Shown here piece by piece: positions 1 to 7,858 of a DNA stretch of 24,687 nt. The stretch comes from Pseudomonadota bacterium. GTDB lineage: Bacteria; Pseudomonadota; Alphaproteobacteria; Sphingomonadales; Sphingomonadaceae. The stretch's first letter is position 1; the number at the start of each line of letters is the position of its first letter. A program made the translations under genes and the position numbers. The stretch spans positions 1 through 24,687 of the forward strand of contig JAKOWQ010000156.1 of NCBI GenBank assembly GCA_029781465.1, read 5' to 3'. The notes below the pieces were generated by a model. That model did not search any database. It worked only from the letters and a program-made list of their open reading frames with translations, and was not told the origin of the DNA.

Positions 1-47
1 AGGGGCTGTTTGTTAATCTCCGGCTAGGTGGAAATACCCGAAAAGCC

Positions 48-1016
48 CTAAATTCCGCCGCCTGTGAGCCTTTGACAGATCAGATCGAGCTGGTCGAGCG
101 TGCGGTAACGGATCGTAACCGAACCCGATCGTGGATCGGCATCGGTGTTGATTCGCACCGAGAGGCCCAGGAACTCCTCCAGATGGCTCTGCACCGCGGC
201 AATATCCGCCGCGTCGGCCGAATCGCGTTCGCCGCGTGCCCGGCGCTTAACCGGAACGGCCCCGCCCTGGCGCCGCACCAGGCGCTCTACCTCACGGACC
301 GAAAGATGGCGCGTCACGGCCTGCTCGGCAATCGAACGGGCATCGTCACAGCCGACCAGCGCCCGGGCGTGGCCCATCGACAGGCGTCCGTCCTCAACCA
401 TCGCGATCACCGGATCGGGCAGGGCAAGCAGCCGCTGGAGGTTGGCGACGTGGCTGCGGCTCTTGTCGACCAGCTTGGCGATTTCGGCCTGGGTCAGACC
501 CTCGTCCTCGGAAAGGCGGTGATAGGCCCGCGCTTCCTCGATCGGGTTCAAATCTTCACGTTGAAGATTCTCGATCAGTGCCAGAGCGGTGATCTCACGC
601 TCTTCGAGATTGCGGATTATTGCTGGAATTTCATGCAGTTGCGCGCGCTGGGCGGCGCGCCAGCGGCGTTCGCCGGCCACCAACCGCCATTGACCCGGCC
701 CGTTAGGGGTGACGATAACCGGCTGGATCACCCCGCGCGCCGCGATCGACGCGGCAAGCTCCCCAAGCGCGGCCTCGTCAAAATGGCGGCGCGGCTGGCC
801 GGGGTGGGGAACAATGTCGGCAACCGCCAGCATCGCCATGCCGGTCCCCGGAGCCGACCGGATCGTACCGCCTTCGGCCGGGGAGGCAGCACTGCGCGCG
901 ACCAACGGCTCTTCCCGGCGGGTTTCGCCCAGCAATGCGCCCAGCCCGCGGCCAAGCCGCTTGGGCGCGCCTTCACCCTTGGCGGCGGAAATACGGATGA
1001 TCTGATCGTCGCTCAT
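48..1016 (-). CDS. parB: Chromosome partitioning protein ParB
   Basis: ParB is the CTP-dependent DNA clamp that loads at parS sites and spreads to form the partition complex acted on by ParA. The 322-residue product has the family layout. An N-terminal basic/Gly-Leu segment (KRLGRGLGALLGE, residues 19-31) is the usual ParA-contacting region. The CTP-binding domain carries GQPRRHF (73-79), GERRWRA (115-121) and ENLQREDLNPIEEA (149-162). A helix-turn-helix follows (about 174-197), then a basic linker and a C-terminal dimerisation domain (about 270-320). The ATG start overlaps the parA stop as ATGA, which supports translational coupling and this start. It is the last gene of the mnmE-mnmG-rsmG-parA-parB run; the 47 bases beyond it show nothing I can name. 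The three parS copies upstream in the same operon fit its role. The call is secure. Confidence 0.97.
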   Translation of the reverse strand: MSDDQIIRISAAKGEGAPKRLGRGLGALLGETRREEPLVARSAASPAEGGTIRSAPGTGMAMLAVADIVPHPGQPRRHFDEAALGELAASIAARGVIQPVIVTPNGPGQWRLVAGERRWRAAQRAQLHEIPAIIRNLEEREITALALIENLQREDLNPIEEARAYHRLSEDEGLTQAEIAKLVDKSRSHVANLQRLLALPDPVIAMVEDGRLSMGHARALVGCDDARSIAEQAVTRHLSVREVERLVRRQGGAVPVKRRARGERDSADAADIAAVQSHLEEFLGLSVRINTDADPRSGSVTIRYRTLDQLDLICQRLTGGGI

Positions 1017-1789
1017 GCGGCCTTCCTTCGTTCGGGCAGACGGGAAATCAGTTCGCGCGCCAGCGCCATGTAGGCGCGGCTGCCGGCGCAGGAGTGGTCA
1101 TAGACCAGCGCGGGAAGCCCGTGGCTGGGCGCTTCGGAAAGGCGCACATTGCGGGGAATCACGGCCTCGAACACCAGATTGCCCAGGCACGAACGGACAT
1201 CGTCGGCCACCTGATCGGTCAGGCGGTTGCGGCGATCGTACATGGTCAGAGCGACACCGACGATGCCCAGATCGGGATTGAAACGCTGCTGAACGCGTTC
1301 AACCGTCTGGAGAAGCTGCGACAGGCCCTCGAGCGCGAAGAACTCGCACTGCAGGGGCACCAGCAAGGTATCGGCGGCCGCGAGCGCGTTGAGCGTGAGC
1401 AGCCCGAGCGAAGGGGGGCAATCGATAAAGCAGATATCGTAACCCACCTGCCCCGCCAGCGCCCGACGCAGACGGTCGGTGCGATTTTCAACCGCGACCA
1501 GCTCAACCTCGGCTCCGGAAAGATCGACCGTCGCCGGGATCACATCGAGACCGGGGATTCGGGTCGGAACAATGCATTCCAGCAGCGGCGCCTCGTCGAC
1601 CAGCAAATCGTAGGACGACCGTTCGCGCTCGTTGGCGCCGATCCCGATACCGGTCGAGGCATTTCCCTGGGGATCGAGGTCGATCAGCAAAACCTTCCAG
1701 CCGGTCGCGGCCATCGCCGTGGCGATGTTGATCGCCGTGGTGGTTTTACCCACCCCGCCCTTCTGGTTGGCGATCGCAACGCAAATCAC
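1013..1789 (-). CDS. parA: Chromosome partitioning ATPase ParA (Soj)
   Basis: ParA is the deviant Walker ATPase that binds nucleoid DNA as an ATP dimer and drives segregation of ParB-parS complexes. The 258-residue product shows the deviant Walker A KGGVGKT (10-16), the A' box DLDPQGNAST (37-46) and Walker B DICFIDCPP (118-126). I place the start at a GTG at 1787-1789. The longer open frame upstream lies over rsmG and lacks family similarity, whereas this GTG puts VICVAIANQKGGVGK at the N-terminus as in Soj proteins. An AAGGGG ribosome-binding site lies just upstream. The GTG overlaps the rsmG stop codon (GTGA), and the parA TGA overlaps the parB ATG (ATGA). Length is normal for the chromosomal ParA family. 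Confidence 0.96.
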   Translation of the reverse strand: MICVAIANQKGGVGKTTTAINIATAMAATGWKVLLIDLDPQGNASTGIGIGANERERSSYDLLVDEAPLLECIVPTRIPGLDVIPATVDLSGAEVELVAVENRTDRLRRALAGQVGYDICFIDCPPSLGLLTLNALAAADTLLVPLQCEFFALEGLSQLLQTVERVQQRFNPDLGIVGVALTMYDRRNRLTDQVADDVRSCLGNLVFEAVIPRNVRLSEAPSHGLPALVYDHSCAGSRAYMALARELISRLPERRKAA

Positions 1790-2430
1790 GGTTTTTTCCC
1801 CTTTTTTCCGTCCAGGTGGCCGACAATCACCCCGGCTTCGGCATCGCTGAGCGATTGTTCCACGTGAAACATGTGCCGCCAACCGCTGAGCTGCTCCAGT
1901 TCTTGGCGGGCAGAACGCCCTTTGGGCAACAACCAGGTTGTGGCCCTTGTGGAAAAACGTGCGGATAGCTCGAGAAGTCTGGGGAGCGGCGCGAAGGCCC
2001 GTGCCGAAATGACGCAGCAGGGCCGCGCAGGCAGCTGCTCGATTCGCATCCCCGCGACACTGGCGCGCTCCAGCCCCAGGGCGATTCGCGCGCGTTCGAG
2101 CCAATCAATGCGCCGCGCCCGGGATTCGACCATCACGATTTCGGTATCCGGTCGCAATGCCGCAATGGCCAGGCCGGGAAATCCCGCACCGGTTCCGAGA
2201 TCGAGCCAGGGACCCGGTGTTTCACGTGGAACATGCAGGAGCAATTGGGCCGAATCCGCGATGTGGCGCAGCCACACGGCCTCAAGGCTCGCCGCCGAGA
2301 CCAGGTTTTGCACCCGGTTCTCCTCGCCAAGCATTGCAACAAGGCACTCAAGCCGGTCGCGCGCGGTCACGTTCCACTCGGGCAGGGCCTCAAGCCAGCT
2401 TCGCGCCTCGGTTTCGCTGGTCAGGATCAT
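1786..2430 (-). CDS. rsmG: 16S rRNA (guanine-N7) methyltransferase RsmG (GidB)
   Basis: RsmG methylates N7 of G527 (E. coli numbering) in 16S rRNA using S-adenosylmethionine. The 214-residue protein has the family marks RHIADS (55-60), the SAM-binding loop DLGTGAGFPG (77-86), ARAFAPL (143-149) and LLPKG (167-171). The ATG overlaps the mnmG stop (ATGA) and the stop overlaps the parA start (GTGA). Unusually, two perfect parS palindromes lie inside the gene, at 1856-1871 (encoding MFHVEQ, residues 187-192) and 2218-2233 (encoding HVPRET, residues 66-71). They are read in different phases, so the partition signal constrains two unrelated peptide segments. The C-terminus is lysine-rich (GKKGKKP), and this stretch also supplies the parA ribosome-binding site. 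Confidence 0.96.
   Translation of the reverse strand: MILTSETEARSWLEALPEWNVTARDRLECLVAMLGEENRVQNLVSAASLEAVWLRHIADSAQLLLHVPRETPGPWLDLGTGAGFPGLAIAALRPDTEIVMVESRARRIDWLERARIALGLERASVAGMRIEQLPARPCCVISARAFAPLPRLLELSARFSTRATTWLLPKGRSARQELEQLSGWRHMFHVEQSLSDAEAGVIVGHLDGKKGKKP
1856..1871. promoter_or_regulatory. parS: parS site 1 (inside rsmG)
   Basis: The plus strand reads TGTTCCACGTGAAACA, a perfect match to the bacterial chromosomal parS consensus TGTTNCACGTGNAACA, where ParB loads. It lies in the 3' part of rsmG, 67 bases upstream of the parA GTG, and encodes residues 187-192 of RsmG. Confidence 0.95.
2218..2233. promoter_or_regulatory. parS: parS site 2 (inside rsmG)
   Basis: The plus strand reads TGTTTCACGTGGAACA, a perfect parS consensus. 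It lies in the 5' third of rsmG and encodes HVPRET (residues 66-71), in a different reading phase from site 1, so the match reflects DNA-level selection and not a repeated peptide. Confidence 0.95.
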
Positions 2431-4271
2431 GCCGCACGCCTGCGGGCATGGACCAGCAGCGCAGCCAGCGCCGCGGGGGTGATCCCTGGAATTCGGCCAG
2501 CCGCGGCAAGGGTTTGCGGGCGAGCGCCGGACAGTCTCTCGACCATTTCGCGCGACAGGCCCGGGATCGCGGCATAGGGAAAGTCATCCCCCAGAGGCAG
2601 CGCCTCACCCGCACGCAGATCGCGCAGTTCCGCCTCCTGCCGCGCCAAATAGGGAGCATAGGCCGCATCTTCGGCCACCTCCTCGCCCAGGTCGGGTGCG
2701 ATCGGCCGGCCATCGAGCCACGGCGCCAAGGAGGCCAAGTCGACCCCGCCGAAACGCAGCCATTCGCGCAGCGGCAGGCGCCCGGCATCGGCTCGCACCG
2801 GAAGGCCCGCTACCGCGAGCGCGTTGGACGTCACCTCGCGATCCAGCGCTTTTTCGATGCGCGCGCGGGCATCCTGCCTGCCTGCAAACCAGCTGCGCCG
2901 CTCTTCACCCACGCAGCCAAGCGTCAGTCCCAGCGGAGTGAGCCGTGAGGCCGCGTTGTTGGCGCGCAGCCGAAGGCGGTATTCGGCCCGGGCGGTCAGC
3001 ATGCGGTAGGGCTCGGACACGCCGTGGAGCGTCAGATCGTCGATCATGACCGCGATGTAGCTGTTGGCCCGGTCGAGCAGTGCGGGCTGGCGACGGAGTA
3101 CCGATGCGGCGGCGTTCATCCCCGCAACCAGACCCTGCGCGGCGGCTTCTTCATAGCCCGTGGTACCGTTGATCTGGCCGGCACAGTAGAGTCCCGGGAT
3201 CGTGCGCACCTCAAGGCTCTGGCGCAGGGCGCGCGGATCGATGTGATCGTATTCCACGGCATAGCCGGGAACCGCCATTTCCACGCTTTCCAGCCCCTTC
3301 ATCGTTCGCAGCATGGCGAGCTGCACGTCCGCAGGAAGCGAGGTTGAAATACCGTTGGGATAGACCAGAGGGCTGTCGAGCCCTTCGGGTTCAAGGAACA
3401 CCTGATGCCCGTCTCGGTCAGCGAAGCGATGGATCTTGTCTTCGATCGAGGGGCAATAGCGCGGCCCCGAAGCCCCGATCGCTCCCGAAAACAGCGGAGA
3501 TCGGTGCAGATTGGCGCGGATGACGTCGTGACTGCGCGGGTTGGTGCGGGTGATGGCGCAGAACAGTTGCGGCAAGACACGCCCGCCCCCAAGCGGCGAC
3601 ATGGTCCACGGTTCGCAATCCGAAGGTTGCTCTTCCAGCACAGCCCAATCGATACTGCGTCCATCGAGCCGGGGCGGAGTTCCGGTCTTGAGCCGGGCCA
3701 TCGGCAAGGCCGCCTCGCGCAGCTGCGTGGCGAGCCGCTGCGCCGAGGCCTCGCCGATCCGCCCTCCCGCGATCCGCTCCTCGCCCCGGAACAGCACCCC
3801 GCCCAGAAAGGTTCCGGTACACAGCACAACCGCCGGCGCGGCCAGCGCCGTTCCATCGGACAGTTCCAGACCCGCCACAGCGCCGCCCGCGAACCGCAGC
3901 GCCGCCGCCTCACCTTCGATTCGCTCAAGGTCGCCCTGAACGCACAGAAGGCGCTGGACCTCGGCCTTGAAGCGTTTGCGATCGGCTTGGACCCGCGGCC
4001 CCTGCACCGCCGACCCCTTGGAGCGGTTGAGCATCCGGTAGTGGATTGCCCCGGCATCGGCGGCACGGGCAATAATCCCGTCAAAGGCATCGACCTCGCG
4101 CACGAGATGGCCCTTGCCCAGCCCGCCGATCGCCGGATTGCAGCTCATCGCCCCGATCGCACCCAGATCGAAGCTGACCAAGGCCACGCGCGCGCCCATC
4201 CGCGCGGCAACCGCCGCCGCCTCAACACCGGCGTGCCCGCCGCCAACAACGATGATGTCGAAACTCCGCAT
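2427..4271 (-). CDS. mnmG: tRNA uridine-5-carboxymethylaminomethyl modification enzyme MnmG (GidA)
   Basis: MnmG is the FAD-dependent partner of MnmE; together they install the carboxymethylaminomethyl group at U34 of certain tRNAs. The 614-residue product has the N-terminal dinucleotide fold VGGGHAGVEAA (9-19), SCNPAIGGLGKGHLVREVD (43-61) and GPRYCPSIEDK (269-279), and TGYEEAAAQG (371-380). Cys44 and Cys273 correspond to the conserved cysteines of the family. I choose the ATG at 4269-4271, preceded by AAGGGCGGGG, giving MRSFDIIVVGGG. A GTG 13 codons upstream would also be open, but those codons are partly encoded by parS site 3 and are probably untranslated leader. The stop overlaps rsmG (ATGA), and mnmE lies 38 bases upstream. 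Confidence 0.96.
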   Translation of the reverse strand: MRSFDIIVVGGGHAGVEAAAVAARMGARVALVSFDLGAIGAMSCNPAIGGLGKGHLVREVDAFDGIIARAADAGAIHYRMLNRSKGSAVQGPRVQADRKRFKAEVQRLLCVQGDLERIEGEAAALRFAGGAVAGLELSDGTALAAPAVVLCTGTFLGGVLFRGEERIAGGRIGEASAQRLATQLREAALPMARLKTGTPPRLDGRSIDWAVLEEQPSDCEPWTMSPLGGGRVLPQLFCAITRTNPRSHDVIRANLHRSPLFSGAIGASGPRYCPSIEDKIHRFADRDGHQVFLEPEGLDSPLVYPNGISTSLPADVQLAMLRTMKGLESVEMAVPGYAVEYDHIDPRALRQSLEVRTIPGLYCAGQINGTTGYEEAAAQGLVAGMNAAASVLRRQPALLDRANSYIAVMIDDLTLHGVSEPYRMLTARAEYRLRLRANNAASRLTPLGLTLGCVGEERRSWFAGRQDARARIEKALDREVTSNALAVAGLPVRADAGRLPLREWLRFGGVDLASLAPWLDGRPIAPDLGEEVAEDAAYAPYLARQEAELRDLRAGEALPLGDDFPYAAIPGLSREMVERLSGARPQTLAAAGRIPGITPAALAALLVHARRRAA

Positions 4272-4293
4272 CGCCCCGCCCTTAGCCGAGCAA

Positions 4294-4309
4294 TGTTTCA
4301 CGTGGAACA
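4294..4309. promoter_or_regulatory. parS: parS site 3 (between mnmE and mnmG)
   Basis: The plus strand reads TGTTTCACGTGGAACA, a perfect parS consensus identical to site 2. It fills much of the 38-base gap between the mnmE stop and the chosen mnmG ATG. With sites 1 and 2 it makes a three-site cluster spanning about 2.5 kb, roughly 8-10 kb from the predicted oriC. Confidence 0.95.
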
Positions 4310-5587
4310 CTATTTGCCGATGCAGAATCGCCCAAACAGCGCATCGAGCATATCCTCGGTGGTGGTTCGTCCCAGCAGCGAGTCAAAGGCCAACCGCGCC
4401 AGGCGCAGGTTTTCGGCCACCAGCAACGGATCGCCGAGGATTGCCGCCGAATCGAGCGCCTGTACCGCCTCGCCCAGCAGCCGGTGTTGGCGCTGGCTCA
4501 GCGCGGCCTCGCCCGGAAGCGGCAGCGCCGCCCGGGCTGCCGCGACCAGATCGCCGCGCAGCCCATCCATTCCTTCCCCGGTCAGCGCGGAAAGGCGGTG
4601 GCGCGGCGCGGTTTTACGACAATGATCGGAACGATCGGTCTGCGCCTCGATTTCCCACGCGGCCACCGGACCCGCCCCTTCCGGCCCGAGCCACAGCACA
4701 AGGTCCGCACTTTCAACCGCGCCGCGCGCGCGTTCGATCCCGATTGCCTCGATCGCATCGCCCGGCGATTCGGCCAGACCGGCAGTATCGACAAACCGGA
4801 ACGGGATCCCGCAAAGCGCCACCGGATGGGTCAGCAGATCGCGCGTGGTCCCGGCGACGGGAGCGGTTATGGCTGCCTCACTTTCAACCAAAGCATTGAA
4901 TAGAGTGCTTTTTCCGGCATTCGGCGGGCCCGCCAGGACAACCCTGAAGCCCTCGCGCAGTGCTTCCGCGCGCGGCCGCGCCAGCCAGCCTGCAAGCGCG
5001 CGCTCAAGCACGGCGAGATCGGCGGCGAAGGTTCCCGGCAATCCGCCAACATCGTCCTCGTCGCCAAAATCGAGCACGGCTTCGACCTGGGCCGACAGGC
5101 GCAGCAGCTCATGCCGCCAGCTCTCGACCCGGCGCGAGAAATCCCCCCCAGCCATAGCCAGGGCCGCGCGGCGCTGCAGCTCGGTCTCGGCGGCAAGCAG
5201 GTCGGCCAGTCCCTCGGCCTCGGCAAGGTCGATCCTCCCGTTGGCGAAGGCGCGGCGGGTAAATTCTCCTGGCTGGGCCGCACGCAAGCCTGGCAGCGCC
5301 GCCAGGGCCTGCTCCACGGCCCGCACCACCGCCCGCCCGCCATGGCAATGCAGCTCGAGCGTGTCTTCGCCGGTGGCGCTGTTCGGACCAGGCAGCCACA
5401 GCGCCAATACGCGATCGATCAGTTCTTCCGAAGGATCGCGCAATGCCGCCGCGACCGCGCGGCGCGGTGGCAGCGCGCGGCCCAGCAAAGTGCGCATCGC
5501 CTGGGCGGATTGCGGTCCGCTGACCCGCACCACCGCAATCGCGGCAGGCGGTGCCCCGCTCGACAAGGCAAAGATCGTGTCGGCCAC
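4310..5587 (-). CDS. mnmE: tRNA modification GTPase MnmE (TrmE)
   Basis: MnmE is the GTPase partner of MnmG in wobble-uridine modification. The 425-residue protein has the N-terminal tetrahydrofolate-binding domain (about 1-115, with GEDTLELHCHGG at 73-84 and PGEFTRRAF at 106-114). A helical region carries the inserted G domain: G1 GPPNAGKST (220-228), the GTTRD switch (246-250) and DTAGL (267-271). The C-terminus is the hallmark FCIGK. It is somewhat shorter than E. coli MnmE. The G4 motif, usually NKxD, is not visible; the best candidate is AQTD at 315-318. The start is a GTG at 5585-5587 with only a weak ribosome-binding site, 12 bases after the preceding DUF6489-like gene. Confidence 0.95.
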   Translation of the reverse strand: MADTIFALSSGAPPAAIAVVRVSGPQSAQAMRTLLGRALPPRRAVAAALRDPSEELIDRVLALWLPGPNSATGEDTLELHCHGGRAVVRAVEQALAALPGLRAAQPGEFTRRAFANGRIDLAEAEGLADLLAAETELQRRAALAMAGGDFSRRVESWRHELLRLSAQVEAVLDFGDEDDVGGLPGTFAADLAVLERALAGWLARPRAEALREGFRVVLAGPPNAGKSTLFNALVESEAAITAPVAGTTRDLLTHPVALCGIPFRFVDTAGLAESPGDAIEAIGIERARGAVESADLVLWLGPEGAGPVAAWEIEAQTDRSDHCRKTAPRHRLSALTGEGMDGLRGDLVAAARAALPLPGEAALSQRQHRLLGEAVQALDSAAILGDPLLVAENLRLARLAFDSLLGRTTTEDMLDALFGRFCIGK

Positions 5588-5599
5588 CCGCGCGAAGGC

Positions 5600-5863
5600 T
5601 CAGTCGTCCTCGCGCTTCTTCTTTGTCGCGCCCTGGGCAAAGGCGCTGCCGCTTTCCATCACCTGCTGGAACAGTTTCATCCCCAGCTGGCCCATCGGCG
5701 CGAGGCCCTTGGCGAAATCCTGCAGCTGGTCGATATTGGCCGCGCCCTTCATCCCCTTGGCGATGGCCTCGACATAAAACTGGTTGGCTTTGGACACGTC
5801 GGGCAGGCCAAGAAACTGGCGCGCCTCTTCGGGCGAGCAATCGATTTCGATCGTGACCTTCAT
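5600..5863 (-). CDS. DUF6489-like small conserved protein
   Basis: This 87-residue protein begins MKVTIEIDCSPEEARQFLGL and ends in a charged KKKREDD tail. The EIDCSPEEARxFLGLPDV opening resembles small alphaproteobacterial proteins annotated as DUF6489; the family name is from memory and function is unknown. The open frame continues upstream, but the ATG at 5861-5863 has a strong GAGGAG ribosome-binding site and the upstream codons look non-coding. The composition is amphipathic and helical (Lys, Gln, Met, Ala rich), with no signal peptide or membrane span. It leads the mnmE-mnmG-rsmG-par group with a 12-base gap to mnmE, so it is likely co-transcribed. Some similar proteins bind membranes or oligomerise, but nothing here shows that. 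Confidence 0.8.
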   Translation of the reverse strand: MKVTIEIDCSPEEARQFLGLPDVSKANQFYVEAIAKGMKGAANIDQLQDFAKGLAPMGQLGMKLFQQVMESGSAFAQGATKKKREDD

Positions 5864-5981
5864 TCTACTCTCCTCGGCGCGGCTTCCGGTTCCCCGTGCG
5901 CGAAGCTGGCATAGCCCCTTGGCAAAGTCCACGCCAAGCGTCAGGGTGCCTGCAAACACCCCTATCGGCGGAGCCCCAGTC

Positions 5982-6680
5982 ATGTCCCGAACCGTCCAGA
6001 TCCCCGCCCTTGGCGAAGCCGCCGCTTTTCCCGCCTTCGTTGCCGAACCGGCCGGAACCGCGAAAGCCGCGATCATCGTCATTCCCGAGATTTTCGGGGT
6101 CAACCCCGGGATCCGCCAGAAATGCGCCAAGTGGGCCGAAAAGGGCTATCTTGCCGTCGCGCCAGACCTGTTCTGGCGGTTCGCGCCGGGGGCGGAGCTC
6201 GATCCCGACGTTCCCGAGCAGCTTCAGGAAGCCTTCGGCTATTTCCAGCGCTACGATCCGGCTGACGGGGTCAAGGATATCGAGGCGGCAATCCACTGGA
6301 TCCGGCGCGAGGCCGGGGTCGCGAGGGTCGGCTGCGCCGGTTATTGCCTGGGCGGACGGCTTGCCTACATGGCGGCCGCGCGGACCGATATCGATGCCTC
6401 GGTCGGCTACTATGGGGTGATGATCGATACCATGCTGGGCGAAAGCCACGCCATCGCCAACCCGCTGATGCTGCACATCGCCGGGGATGACCAGTTCGTC
6501 TCGCCCGAAGCCCAGGCCGCGATCCACGCCGGGCTGGATGGCCACCCCAGGGTGACGCTGCACGATTATCCCGGCATGCCGCACGGCTTCGCCGCGGAAA
6601 TGGGCGACCGTCGTCACGAGACCGAGGCGCAACTCGCCGACAGCCGCACCGAAGCCTTTTTCGCAGGCAATATCGGCTAG
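5982..6680 (+). CDS. Dienelactone hydrolase family protein
   Basis: A 232-residue alpha/beta hydrolase of the dienelactone hydrolase family, cytoplasmic by sequence. The nucleophile elbow is GYCLGG with Cys122. Asp169/Asp170 (AGDDQFV) and His201 (GMPHGFA) complete a Cys-Asp-His triad, and Glu36 (IPEIFG) matches the glutamate that modulates the cysteine in this family. The substrate cannot be read from sequence; carboxymethylenebutenolidase activity or a housekeeping ester/lactone hydrolase role are both possible. The ATG at 5982 gives the typical N-terminus. The upstream in-frame extension crosses the divergent DUF6489-like gene and was rejected. It is divergent from the mnmE operon (118-base gap), and its TAG shares a CTAG with the stop of the convergent gene. 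Confidence 0.9.
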   Translation: MSRTVQIPALGEAAAFPAFVAEPAGTAKAAIIVIPEIFGVNPGIRQKCAKWAEKGYLAVAPDLFWRFAPGAELDPDVPEQLQEAFGYFQRYDPADGVKDIEAAIHWIRREAGVARVGCAGYCLGGRLAYMAAARTDIDASVGYYGVMIDTMLGESHAIANPLMLHIAGDDQFVSPEAQAAIHAGLDGHPRVTLHDYPGMPHGFAAEMGDRRHETEAQLADSRTEAFFAGNIG

Positions 6681-7807
6681 TCGTAGTCCCCGATCGCCTG
6701 GAAAATCCGGCCGATCGCCTCGCGGTCGGCCTCATCGATCTCGGGGCGCCAGATTTCAAACAACAGGATCACCCGCTGCTGGCTGCCACCATTCTTGGCT
6801 TCATGGTTGATCGAATCGTCGAACACCAGCGGCACGCCGTGGGTCCAGCCTCGCACCTCGTTGCCGACCCGCAGCCAGCAATCGGACGCGGTCATGATCG
6901 GGATGTGACAGATCAGCCGGGTGTTGAGCATGCCGGTATGCGGTGCGATATGCGCACCGGGCAGCAGGCGCGACCAATGCGCGTTGGGGGACCGGCCTTC
7001 GATCCGCGGCAAGGGCGCATGGCCCAGCGCCTCCATCGTTGCGGGACAGCGCGCCGCGTTTTCCTCGACCAGCGCGCCATCGCGCCAGAAATGGAACGCG
7101 GTCCAGTCCTGGCTGTCGAGCAAGGGCGAATTCGGGGCGGGACGGTGGCGCTTGCGGTGAACGTAGGGCGAAAACCCCTCACCTCCATCGCCCAGCACAG
7201 CGGCAAGCTCGGCCTGCATAGCGGGGACCAGCGCCAGCATCGGTTCAAGCCAGGGAAATTCGGCCGGATCGTAAAACCGCTTCTGCGGCAGTCCCGGGTA
7301 GTAGAATACCGAAGGTTCCTGCAAATAGAGCTGGCACTTGCCGGTCAGCAGATTGATCGCCTCGCTCATCGTCGGAGAAAGGTCGCTGCCGACAGCGCTC
7401 AGCAGATAGGCCTCGAAATCGCGGCTGGCAGCGCTGACATAGCCGCGCGCGTGGCTCTCCAGCGCGGCGAGCGGCGGCGGCACCGCCCCGCCCACTGCCG
7501 CCTGGTTGAGCGCCGCCTGATAGAAACTGCTCGCGGCGCGGACATCGCCGGCCTTTTCGCGCATCAGACCCTTGAGCAGCAAGGCCCCGATCGCGCGCGC
7601 ATCAAGCTCCAGTTCGCGCTCAAGCGCTGCCTCGGCGGCATCGTTATGGCCCAGCGCCATTTCCGCCTGCGACAGCGCAATCCACGGAACACCCTCAGCC
7701 GGGGCGTTTTGCGCCACTTCGCGCAGCAATGCGGCGGCGCGATCCATGTCGCGCGCCTGAAGCGCGGCAAGGCCTTGCTCGATCGTAGCCTGAAACGGGT
7801 TGCTCAT
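6677..7807 (-). CDS. TPR-containing aspartyl/asparaginyl beta-hydroxylase family protein
   Basis: A 376-residue protein with two parts. Residues about 1-135 are alanine-rich paired helices of TPR type (ALQARDMDRAAALLREVAQ, then ALGHNDAAEAALERELELD). Residues about 190-355 match the aspartyl/asparaginyl beta-hydroxylase (PF05118) fold, an Fe(II)/2-oxoglutarate dioxygenase. There PHTG (His290) and FDDSINHEAKN (His335) supply likely metal ligands, and RVILLFEIWRP (from Arg345) the likely 2-oxoglutarate contact. The hydroxylated substrate is unknown. The start is the ATG at 7805-7807; the longer open frame lies over the divergent NTF2-like gene. No clear Shine-Dalgarno is visible. The stop overlaps that of the convergent dienelactone hydrolase gene. 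Confidence 0.88.
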   Translation of the reverse strand: MSNPFQATIEQGLAALQARDMDRAAALLREVAQNAPAEGVPWIALSQAEMALGHNDAAEAALERELELDARAIGALLLKGLMREKAGDVRAASSFYQAALNQAAVGGAVPPPLAALESHARGYVSAASRDFEAYLLSAVGSDLSPTMSEAINLLTGKCQLYLQEPSVFYYPGLPQKRFYDPAEFPWLEPMLALVPAMQAELAAVLGDGGEGFSPYVHRKRHRPAPNSPLLDSQDWTAFHFWRDGALVEENAARCPATMEALGHAPLPRIEGRSPNAHWSRLLPGAHIAPHTGMLNTRLICHIPIMTASDCWLRVGNEVRGWTHGVPLVFDDSINHEAKNGGSQQRVILLFEIWRPEIDEADREAIGRIFQAIGDYD

Positions 7808-7858
7808 TGCCACCGCATAGGCGAGGCTGTGGCGACGAAGCAAGCAGCGGAGACGAGG

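Noticed and set aside
6803..7858. Plus-strand extension in front of the NTF2-like gene
   Set aside because: It runs antisense to the TPR-hydroxylase gene; the ATG at 7859 with its GGAG site is a sufficient start.
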